Of a stretch of DNA of 5,632 nucleotides, positions 1 through 5,628 are shown piece after piece; within the stretch, counting starts at the first letter, position 1; each line of letters starts with the position of its first letter. Location of the stretch: NCBI GenBank assembly GCA_947564495.1, contig CANOCD010000095.1, forward strand, positions 1 through 5,632, given 5' to 3'. The notes under the pieces are model-generated. The model did not search any database and was not told where the DNA came from. It saw only the letters and a list, made by a program, of their open reading frames with translations. The DNA comes from an uncultured Angelakisella sp. Lineage in GTDB: Bacteria > Bacillota > Clostridia > Oscillospirales > Ruminococcaceae. Both the position numbers and the translations under genes were made by a program.

Positions 1-7
1 CGGACCC

Positions 8-1006
8 ATGACGCTGAAAGAGATCGCGGCCCTTACCGGGGTGTCTGTTTCCACCGTCTCCAGGGTCATCAACGGCCAGGACCCCAAATGCGCCTCCCCG
101 GAGGTCCATAACAAGATCTGGGCGGCGGTACGGAATTTCGGCTATTCCCCCAACCCCTTCGCCAAAAACCTGAAGCGGAACGGCGCCAGCAAGCAGGCCA
201 ACCCTTTTCACGACGCTATCGTCTACTGCTGCTCCCGGCAGCTCCCCCAGGTGGGGTACCAGGACTGGGAGCTGCTGGCCCGGATCGAAACGGAGATCCT
301 GCGGAACCGCTTCGCCGCCAACCCCCTCTCCGCCGAGCAGCCGCTGACCGGCGGGGAGATCCGTGGCCAGGGCATCGTCCTGCTGGGGGAGGAGAGCGAA
401 GGAAGGACCGCCCAATACCTGGAGAAGTTCAAAAACCTTGTCTGCATCGCCAAGCGCCCCAGCCGGCAGCTCTGCGACCTGGTCCTGATGGACCCCGAAA
501 AGCCGCTGCGGGGCGCCTGGGCCTATCTGCGGGAGCTGGGCCACAGCCGCATCGCCCTGGCCGGGAGCCGGCGGGGGGTGCTCTCCCGCTACTATGAGGA
601 GACTCTTTCCGGGGTGGCCGGGCAGGAGCTCTTTTTCCCCTGCGGCCTCTCCATGAGCGACGGCTTTCTGGTGGCGGAGGCCCTTCTGCGGGGGCCCGAG
701 TTCCCCACCGCCCTCATCTGCGAAAACAGCTCCATCGCCTTCGGCGTGATCCAGGCCCTGGGGGAGCGGCATCTTTCGGTGCCGGAGCAGCTTTCGGTCC
801 TCAGCCTGGGGGGCGGACTCAACCACGCCCACATGGCCTTCCCCGCCGGCATCACCACCTTTTCCTACAACAAGGGGGAGATCGCCTACCTGGCGGTGGA
901 CCTGCTGGTGGACCGTGTCCGGCGCAGCCACCTTTCCCCGGTGATCTACGAGCCGGAGTGCCGGATGGTGGAGGGCGGCAGCTGCGCCGCCCCGGGAAGG
1001 AGGTAG
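8..1006 (+). CDS. LacI-family transcriptional regulator with divergent effector domain
   Basis: A 332-residue protein, the normal length for LacI/GalR regulators, which bind operators as dimers and respond to a sugar or sugar phosphate. Residues 2-23 are a clear helix-turn-helix (TLKEIAALTGVSVSTVSRVI), and 49-58 are the hinge helix with the minor-groove leucine at L55. The rest is a periplasmic-binding-protein-like core. The core is unusual. The family's 'xxANDxxAxG' segment reads CENSSIAFG (238-246), so the pocket Asp is replaced by Ser. The 'VIGFDD' strand reads VLSLGGG (264-270). The segment after 'GHSRIALAG' (178-186) lacks the common R-x-x-GF pocket arginine pattern. Effector binding has probably changed or been lost, while DNA binding looks intact. 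ATG at 8 is the family-typical start; its ribosome binding site would lie before the window. It is co-transcribed with the next LacI gene, whose Shine-Dalgarno overlaps this stop. The effector and target are unknown; control of the facing SIS/YjbQ operon is inferred from proximity. Confidence 0.93.
   Translation: MTLKEIAALTGVSVSTVSRVINGQDPKCASPEVHNKIWAAVRNFGYSPNPFAKNLKRNGASKQANPFHDAIVYCCSRQLPQVGYQDWELLARIETEILRNRFAANPLSAEQPLTGGEIRGQGIVLLGEESEGRTAQYLEKFKNLVCIAKRPSRQLCDLVLMDPEKPLRGAWAYLRELGHSRIALAGSRRGVLSRYYEETLSGVAGQELFFPCGLSMSDGFLVAEALLRGPEFPTALICENSSIAFGVIQALGERHLSVPEQLSVLSLGGGLNHAHMAFPAGITTFSYNKGEIAYLAVDLLVDRVRRSHLSPVIYEPECRMVEGGSCAAPGRR
997..1004 (+). promoter_or_regulatory. Strong Shine-Dalgarno for the second LacI gene
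   Basis: AAGGAGGT, a full anti-16S match, ends 6 bases before the ATG at 1011. It lies across the last codons and stop of the upstream LacI gene. This fixes the start of the second regulator and points to translation of both from one transcript. Confidence 0.85.
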
Positions 1007-1010
1007 CGCC

Positions 1011-2030
1011 ATGTCCTTCGGGATCAAGGATATTGCCCGGCTGGCCGGGACCTCCCCCGCCACCGTCTCCCGAATCCTCAACGACCCGGGCCGCCGCTGT
1101 TCCTCGGAGGAGCTGCGGCGGCGGGTGCTGGAGATCGCCAGGGAGAACGACTACACCCCCAACGGCGACGCCCGCAGGCTTCGCCAGGGCAGCGGCTTTC
1201 AGCCCCCCCGGCAGAAGATCTGCTGCTTTTTTGCCCGGACCAACGCCGACAGCGGGGAGCAGCTCTTTCCCGCTATCGCCAGGGCGGTGGAGCAGGAGGC
1301 GGTCACCAAGGGCTGCGCCCTGACCATCTCCTACAGCGTCGATCAGACCGAGGAACTTCTCAACCAGGAAAGCCGGGGGGAGGAGCAGGTGGGGCTGATC
1401 GTCCTGGGCCGGCCGGAGGACCCGTCCACCATCCCCCGCCTCCAGGAGCGGTTCCCCTACGTGGTGTTCACCGGCCTCCAGCGATTCGGCGGGGCGGTGG
1501 ACCAGGTCATCACCAACGGGCGGGACGTGGCTCAGACCGCCCTCAGCTACCTGTACTCCCTGGGTCACCGGCAGATCGGCTACATCGGGGAGATGGTGCG
1601 GGAGCTCCGGTACGACGGGTACCTCAACTTCCTGCGGGAGCGGAGGCTGAACTGCGGGGAGCAGTTCGCGGTGGAGTGCGCCTACTACAACTACGACAAA
1701 GCCTACTGCGCCGCCCTGACCCTTATGTCCCGGCCGGAAAAGCCCACCGCCATCTTCTGCGCCAACGACCTGGTGGCCTTCGGGGTCATTGGGGGGCTGC
1801 GCTCCCTGGGGTATCACGTCCCCAAGGACGTCTCGGTCATCTCGGTGGACAACATCGACACGGCCCAGCTCTCGGTCCCCATGCTCACCACCATCCAGAT
1901 CCCCTACCAGGAGCTTGCCCACTTTGCGGTAAAACTGGTCACCGACAAAATGGACGGCCTGGTGACCGGGGGACTGACGGTGACCCTCTCCTGCCGCCTG
2001 GTGGTGCGGGACAGCTGCCGGAAACTGTAG
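1011..2030 (+). CDS. LacI/GalR-family transcriptional repressor
   Basis: A 339-residue, full-length LacI-family regulator. Residues 4-24 form the helix-turn-helix (IKDIARLAGTSPATVSRILN), and 51-60 the hinge with L57 as the minor-groove leucine. The effector core follows from about residue 68. The core is canonical: 'LGHRQIGYIG' at 184-193, the pocket segment R200-Y-D-G-Y204, 'FCANDLVAFG' at 249-258 with the conserved Asp D253, and 'VSVISVDN' at 274-281. It therefore probably binds a real sugar-type ligand, in contrast to its upstream neighbour. It starts 4 bases after the upstream gene behind a near-perfect Shine-Dalgarno and is followed by a strong terminator. The residues at the start of the recognition helix (P16, A17) differ from the neighbour's (V14, S15), so the two may read different operators. 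Its subfamily resembles the EbgR/GalR-like regulators of Firmicutes. The regulon and ligand cannot be read from the window. Confidence 0.95.
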   Translation: MSFGIKDIARLAGTSPATVSRILNDPGRRCSSEELRRRVLEIARENDYTPNGDARRLRQGSGFQPPRQKICCFFARTNADSGEQLFPAIARAVEQEAVTKGCALTISYSVDQTEELLNQESRGEEQVGLIVLGRPEDPSTIPRLQERFPYVVFTGLQRFGGAVDQVITNGRDVAQTALSYLYSLGHRQIGYIGEMVRELRYDGYLNFLRERRLNCGEQFAVECAYYNYDKAYCAALTLMSRPEKPTAIFCANDLVAFGVIGGLRSLGYHVPKDVSVISVDNIDTAQLSVPMLTTIQIPYQELAHFAVKLVTDKMDGLVTGGLTVTLSCRLVVRDSCRKL

Positions 2031-2038
2031 CGACATTC

Positions 2039-2087
2039 AAAGACCTGTTTCCTATCCCGACAGCGGGACAGGAAACAGGTCTTTTTT
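2039..2087 (+). terminator. Rho-independent terminator after the LacI pair, between convergent operons
   Basis: A perfect 15-bp stem pairs 2039-2053 with 2070-2084. One A/C mismatch follows, then a further 5-bp stem (2055-2059 with 2064-2068), closed by the 4-base loop ACAG. The + strand transcript runs into six T at 2082-2087, so it terminates the LacI transcript, whose stop is at 2030. The left-running operon ends at 2091, only a few bases away on the other side. Read on the - strand the same hairpin is followed by only three U, so it may slow or partly stop that transcript too, but the polarity favours the + strand. Confidence 0.93.
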
Positions 2088-2090
2088 GTT

Positions 2091-2489
2091 TCAGCGGGCG
2101 GGGCCGATCCCCTTTATCGCCACTTCACGCTCCCCTCCCCCACTGCAGGACACGACCAGCAGACGCTGTCGGGGCCCCAGGGCAAGGGCGCCTTTTGCCA
2201 CCGGCACCGCCTTTTCCGGGCCGAGCACCGAGCTTTTCACCGAGGCGGCGGTCTCCTCCGGGGGGACGGGGGCGGTGTAGCTGCTCCGGCCGGGGAAAAG
2301 CCGTTCCAGGTCCTCCAGCAGATCCTCCACCGCCCGGGGGTCCCCGTCGGCCACCAAGATCCCCGTGCCCGGGGAGAGAGCGGTGACCAGGCAGATCCCT
2401 TCCTCCAGACCGGCGGCGTGTTCCGCCGCCCATTGGGTGATGTCCGCCACGCCTTTGGCGGGCAGGACAAACTTCTTTCTCTCTGTCAT
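2091..2489 (-). CDS. Degenerate YjbQ-like (UPF0047) single-domain protein
   Basis: A 132-residue protein, close to the usual size of the YjbQ/UPF0047 family, small trimeric beta-rich proteins sometimes called secondary thiamine-phosphate synthases. The fold signature is there: 'GICLVTAL' (31-38), 'DPRAVEDLLEDLERLFP' (50-66), 'VKSSVLG' (84-90), 'LALG' followed by 'RQRLLVV' (102-113). The conserved functional positions are not. The family's P-H-T-T-A-G is replaced by S39-P-G-T-G43, and the 'DAHLKASLLG' histidine is missing (AASVKSSVLG). The end reads SCSGGGERE rather than the usual EFDGPR. It is probably a non-catalytic, structural or regulatory subunit. The ATG at 2489 overlaps the stop of the SIS gene before it (ATGA), with a good GGAGG 7 bases upstream. 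An upstream in-frame ATG at 2552 would run deep into the SIS gene and is not needed. Last gene of the operon. Confidence 0.85.
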   Translation of the reverse strand: MTERKKFVLPAKGVADITQWAAEHAAGLEEGICLVTALSPGTGILVADGDPRAVEDLLEDLERLFPGRSSYTAPVPPEETAASVKSSVLGPEKAVPVAKGALALGPRQRLLVVSCSGGGEREVAIKGIGPAR

Positions 2490-3709
2490 GCTTCTTCCTC
2501 CACGATCACGATCCGGCTGCCCTTTAAGGTGCTCATGTCGGGCCTGGCCCAAATGGTGGTCACCTGGTCGGCGGTAAAGGAACCGCTGGACCCGTCCCGG
2601 AAGTAATGGCCCCCCTGCATCTCGCAGAGGTAGGAGGCCAGCAGATCCCCCGGCAGATGGTCAAAGAGGGGGGCTAGCTCCGGCCATTCCGCCGGGGCCT
2701 TGGGGAGAACGAACTGCCGTGCCGGCGCCGTGATCCCAAAGGCTTCGGCGGGGGCGTCCGCAACCAGCAGCACCTCCCGGCCGGCCCGGACCGCCTGGTC
2801 CACCGAGGCGGCAAGGCTCTCCCGGTTTTGGGCGCCCGCCTGGCCGTAAAAGAGGGTCATGATCCGGCCCGGCTCCCGGTACCCGGCGCTGTTCTTCCGA
2901 AAATGGATGCTGTCGGTCCAGGTGGCGAAGCTGCCCGCCGTCTCGATGATCTTGGCCGGGAAGAAGAAGGCCGAGGCGTGTTCCACGCCGTCCCCCACCG
3001 CCTCGAACCGGTCCACCTTGTCCTTTACCTCACAGGCCAGCCGGAACATCTCGTCGTCCATCCGCTCCATCAGCCCGGCGTAAGCCTCCGCCATCCCGAT
3101 GATCTCCCCGGCCAGCCGGTCCACTGTGCCCTCGGGCCGCAGGCCCTTGACCTCGCTGAGGTGGGCGGCAAAAAGGATGGCCCCTGTAAGCGTCCCAAAG
3201 TAGTCCCGGCAGCCGGGATGCAGGTCGGGAAACTCCGGGTTGTGGACGTTGAGCACGAACTCCGACGCCTCCGCCACCGGGGACGCCACGTTGTTGGTGA
3301 TGTCCAGGGTGTGGACCCCCAGCCTCCGGGCCCGCCGGAAACACTCCACGATCCGGGCGGGAAAGCCCCAGACGCTGAGGCCGACAAGAAGGGTCTGGCC
3401 CGCCACCCCGGGGGCGTCGCCGGTGGCCAGCAGGGAACGGAACCGCCCTATGTGCAGGGGGGTGTCGGCGTAGACCTTGGCCGAAAAGCCCCCCAGCAGT
3501 TTCTCGAAGACAGGCTTGCAGATGATGGCGGCGGCGTTGCAGTCCCCGCTGCCGGTAAGGTAGACGTGCCGGATGTTCCGCAGCGTCTCATCCGGCGGAA
3601 AAGAAGCCTCCCTGATCCCCTGGCGGAAGCCATCCACCTGGGCCCGGGCCAGCCCGGGGTAGCTCATCACCTGGCGGCGCAGCTTGGAATCGTAGTCTGT
3701 TTTTACCAT
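2486..3709 (-). CDS. Two-domain SIS (sugar isomerase) protein, phosphate-loop-type
   Basis: A 407-residue protein with two SIS domains, the fold of GlmS isomerase, AgaS and FrlB, which isomerise or deglycate phosphosugars in the cytoplasm. The first domain has the Rossmann-like strand and loop 'VYLTGSGDCNAA' (49-60), then S112-V-W-G115 where the family has S-x-S-G, and 'PGCRDYFGTLTGAILFAA' (165-182), similar to the PGxRSY segment of these enzymes. The second domain begins near 230, with TWTDSIHFRKN at 263-273. The C-terminal part 'PLFDHLPGDLLASYL' (347-361) is typical of the family. In the second domain, the expected Glu-x-x-His is replaced: the positions of E262 and H265 of the sister SIS protein fall on H269 and K272 here. 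The start is at 3709 because GGAGG sits 8 bases upstream and the homology begins there; a longer reading would overlap the preceding gene. It follows the tandem YjbQ gene by 16 bases. Substrate unknown. Confidence 0.9.
   Translation of the reverse strand: MVKTDYDSKLRRQVMSYPGLARAQVDGFRQGIREASFPPDETLRNIRHVYLTGSGDCNAAAIICKPVFEKLLGGFSAKVYADTPLHIGRFRSLLATGDAPGVAGQTLLVGLSVWGFPARIVECFRRARRLGVHTLDITNNVASPVAEASEFVLNVHNPEFPDLHPGCRDYFGTLTGAILFAAHLSEVKGLRPEGTVDRLAGEIIGMAEAYAGLMERMDDEMFRLACEVKDKVDRFEAVGDGVEHASAFFFPAKIIETAGSFATWTDSIHFRKNSAGYREPGRIMTLFYGQAGAQNRESLAASVDQAVRAGREVLLVADAPAEAFGITAPARQFVLPKAPAEWPELAPLFDHLPGDLLASYLCEMQGGHYFRDGSSGSFTADQVTTIWARPDMSTLKGSRIVIVEEEA
2497..2501 (-). promoter_or_regulatory. 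Shine-Dalgarno inside the SIS gene for the terminal YjbQ-like gene
   Basis: GGAGG on the - strand, 7 bases before the ATG at 2489. It lies within the last codons of the upstream SIS gene, whose TGA overlaps this ATG as ATGA. Together they support the start at 2489 and translational coupling of the two genes. Confidence 0.8.
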
Positions 3710-3717
3710 ATCGATAC

Positions 3718-3722
3718 CCTCC
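3718..3722 (-). promoter_or_regulatory. Shine-Dalgarno for the 407-residue SIS gene
   Basis: GGAGG on the - strand within GGGAGGG, 8 bases before the ATG at 3709, in the only intergenic gap of the operon (16 bases, 3710-3725). It decides the start at 3709. Confidence 0.82.
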
Positions 3723-3725
3723 CTA

Positions 3726-4529
3726 TCAGTCCCTGTAGACCGCAACCTTGATGTCCCGGGGGCGGGGACCGTCAAATTCCATGTAAACGATCCGCTGGCC
3801 CTCCCCCAGAAGGGGCTTTCCCCCGGTGACGGGCAGGTCCAGCTGGGTCCCCGCCACAAAGGTCTTTGTATGTCCCCCGGCGTCCGAGGCGGTCTCCCGG
3901 TGGCGGAAGTCCGCCCGGGTGGGGATCATCCGCTCCAGATCCTGCCACAGGTCGGCGCTTTGCCCCTCCCCGGCGGAACAGAGCGCCAGCCCGGCGGTGG
4001 CGGCCACCACCGCCACGTGACAGTGGCCCTCTCGGACGCCGCTCCTCTCCACCATTTCGGTCACCGGCCCGGTGACGTCCCGTGTCTCACCAAAGGCGGT
4101 GGAAAAGGCGAAGGTGTCAAAGAAAAGGTCCTTTTCCAGGATGGTGACCGAGACCTCCCGCTCCCCGGGCGGGTCGAAGTCCAGCAGGATCAGCGACTGG
4201 GAATGGCCCAGCAGCAGCCGCCCCTCCCGGAGGATGAGGCAGTGCCCGCAGCCGGTCACCGCCGCTTTGGTCCGGGCCGCCGAGACCACGGGGGAATAGG
4301 GGTGCCGGTAGGAGACCCTGGAAGGGATACGCCCCCGAAGGTCCGAAAGGGCGTCCTCCACCCCCTTGGGGTCCCAGGAGGAGGTGATGGCCAGCCCGGC
4401 GGTGGTGTGAGGCAGGTACAGAAGGCAGATGCCGTTTTGCGCCCCGCTTTCCTCCACCAGTTCCCTGACCTGGCGGTCTATGTTTTGCCAGCCGTTTTTG
4501 GAGGTCTCAACTACAAAGCTCTTTCTCAT
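3726..4529 (-). CDS. Tandem double-domain YjbQ-like (UPF0047) protein
   Basis: A 267-residue protein made of two YjbQ/UPF0047 units in a row, about twice the usual family length. The first unit (about 1-131) has 'NGICLLYLPHTTAGLAI' (32-48) with the family P-H-T-T-A-G intact (H41), the helix 'DPKGVEDALSDLRGRIP' (53-69), Y74-R-H76 and 'RLLLG' (104-108). The second histidine motif is lost (SAARTKAAVTG, 83-93). The second unit (about 134-267) is the reverse. The first motif has decayed to A176-A-T-A-G180 with no histidine. The second is kept: GGHTK (218-222, H220), 'LLGEGQRIVYMEFDGPRPR' (240-258). Neither unit carries both motifs, which is odd and may mean a composite site. The start at 4529 is in an ATGA overlap with the stop of the preceding SIS gene. 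There is only a weak GGGG just upstream, so it is probably translationally coupled. An upstream in-frame ATG (4775) would lie deep in that SIS gene, with no family homology. Catalysis and substrate are unknown; the family name 'thiamine-phosphate synthase' should not be taken literally. Confidence 0.9.
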   Translation of the reverse strand: MRKSFVVETSKNGWQNIDRQVRELVEESGAQNGICLLYLPHTTAGLAITSSWDPKGVEDALSDLRGRIPSRVSYRHPYSPVVSAARTKAAVTGCGHCLILREGRLLLGHSQSLILLDFDPPGEREVSVTILEKDLFFDTFAFSTAFGETRDVTGPVTEMVERSGVREGHCHVAVVAATAGLALCSAGEGQSADLWQDLERMIPTRADFRHRETASDAGGHTKTFVAGTQLDLPVTGGKPLLGEGQRIVYMEFDGPRPRDIKVAVYRD

Positions 4530-5614
4530 CTCGCCCCGTTTCCCCCTTCCTCCTTTTCCAGATACCCCAGGGCCAGGAGGCCGGGCAGCCAGCTGGCCAG
4601 CCCCGCCATCCAGACCGACCCCGCCGGAGCGGTCGGGACAGGGCAGCGCCGGGTCCCCTCCAAAAACGCCTCCGGGCCGGCGTCGGTGAGGAAAAGGTAG
4701 GGCCGTTCCAGCTTGTGGACGCACCCCATGGTCTCCACCACCCGGGAGAAAGAGGGCTGGCCCTTGGGCCCCCACACCACGGTGGCCAGCTCAAAACGCT
4801 GCTCCATCCAGTAGTTGACGTGGCACCACTCCTCGCTGTCGTTGACCGAATATTGCAGGCCCGCTTCCCGGGCCCCCAAGGTCCCCAGAAAACAGGCGGC
4901 CCCCCGGCCCTCCCAATCGGCCACATAGTCAAAGCGGTCCAGCCCGGCGCAGCGCCTGGCAAAGTCCTTCGCCGCCTCGTCCATAGCGGGCAGAAGGCCG
5001 GCTGTCCCGGCGGCCAAAGCCAGGAGGTCCTTCCGTGTCTGTTCAAGGCTTTTGGGGTCGATGGACCCCCTGGCCCTGGCAACCCTGGCGCCGACGCAGA
5101 CCAAGGCCAGGAACAGCTTGAGGTAGGCCCTGGGCAGAAAGTCCGCCCCTTCCTCCAGCCCCAGGCAGAGGACGCCCCGGGCCTTCCCCGCCTGGGCGCT
5201 CCTTTTCCCGGCGCAGATCAGAAGGCTGTTGGCCCCCGCCTCCCCCGCCACCGCCAGGGTCCGGGCCACGTCCGGGTCGTCCTCCTGCTCGGTAAGGACC
5301 ACCACCAGGGGGGTGTTTGGCTCCCCGATGCCCATGGCGGCCACATTGTTAAAGTAGTTGAACTCGGTTTGGGGGACCACCTCTGTCCCGAAGAAAATGT
5401 CACACCACCGGGAGAAAAAGGGTTCTGCCGCCAGAGCGGCGGCGTAGCCCAGGCCGCTGCCGGTGAGCAGGATCTTCCGGGCGTCAAAGCAGCCCGCAAC
5501 ACTCAGCGCCTCCAAAAGCTCCGGGCTCATCCAGAGCTCCTCCAGGCAGCTTTCGCAAAACCGGGGGAACTCTTTGGCGAACCTCCCGTAACGGTTCCCT
5601 TCTGTTTTCTCCAT
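4526..5614 (-). CDS. Two-domain SIS (sugar isomerase) protein, Glu/His-type
   Basis: A 362-residue SIS-domain protein, in the usual size range of FrlB/AgaS-like two-domain sugar isomerases and deglycases. The first domain begins with 'ARKILLTGSGLGYAAALAAE' (45-64), the GSG loop at 52-54. The Ser that normally follows is replaced by Leu-Gly, and the S-x-S-G phosphate-binding segment has become 'VVVLTEQEDDPDVARTL' (104-120). The second domain starts about residue 228. It contains D259-S-E-E-W-C-H265-V-N-Y-W269, a strongly family-like catalytic segment with Glu and His, and then 'VVWGPKGQPSFSRVVETM' (279-296). It ends with 'WLPGLLALGYLEKEEGG'. The ATG at 5614 has AAGGAGGA upstream, and its TGA overlaps the ATG of the tandem YjbQ gene. 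The promoter and any earlier gene of the operon lie off the right edge. This protein and the other SIS protein align without gaps over the DS segment, so they are probably paralogues. Substrate unknown. Confidence 0.9.
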   Translation of the reverse strand: MEKTEGNRYGRFAKEFPRFCESCLEELWMSPELLEALSVAGCFDARKILLTGSGLGYAAALAAEPFFSRWCDIFFGTEVVPQTEFNYFNNVAAMGIGEPNTPLVVVLTEQEDDPDVARTLAVAGEAGANSLLICAGKRSAQAGKARGVLCLGLEEGADFLPRAYLKLFLALVCVGARVARARGSIDPKSLEQTRKDLLALAAGTAGLLPAMDEAAKDFARRCAGLDRFDYVADWEGRGAACFLGTLGAREAGLQYSVNDSEEWCHVNYWMEQRFELATVVWGPKGQPSFSRVVETMGCVHKLERPYLFLTDAGPEAFLEGTRRCPVPTAPAGSVWMAGLASWLPGLLALGYLEKEEGGNGAR

Positions 5615-5620
5615 CCTTCA

Positions 5621-5628
5621 TCCTCCTT
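5621..5628 (-). promoter_or_regulatory. Shine-Dalgarno for the first SIS gene
   Basis: AAGGAGGA on the - strand, 6 bases before the ATG at 5614, at the very edge of the window. It supports the chosen start. No promoter or operator for the operon can be judged because the upstream sequence is missing. Confidence 0.8.

Noticed and set aside
852..2036. Long open reading frame of 394 codons on the - strand opposite the second LacI gene
   Set aside because: It is an antisense shadow: low-complexity Gly/Pro/Val/Asp-rich translation with no family pattern, opposite a clear LacI gene. Such frames are common in GC-rich sequence.
1676..2386. Open reading frame of 236 codons on the + strand crossing the end of the second LacI gene and the terminator
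   Set aside because: It overlaps LacI in another frame, runs through the hairpin terminator and ends opposite the YjbQ-like gene; its composition is Pro/Arg/Gly-rich with no domain.
2828..3751. Open reading frame of 307 codons on the + strand, opposite the 407-residue SIS gene
   Set aside because: The translation is Gly/Pro/Asp/Val-rich, with no recognisable domain, and lies entirely antisense to a well-supported SIS gene.
3710..3859. Longer N-terminus for the 407-residue SIS protein (start at 3859)
   Set aside because: The extra 50 residues overlap the tandem YjbQ gene and resemble no SIS protein. The ATG at 3709 has GGAGG at the right distance.
3870..4700. Open reading frame of 276 codons on the + strand opposite the tandem YjbQ gene
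   Set aside because: Antisense shadow of a gene with clear tandem family motifs; no ribosome binding site or domain.
4530..4775. Longer N-terminus for the tandem YjbQ protein (start at 4775)
   Set aside because: The extension is Gly/Pro-rich out-of-frame reading of the SIS gene; the YjbQ homology begins just after the ATG at 4529.
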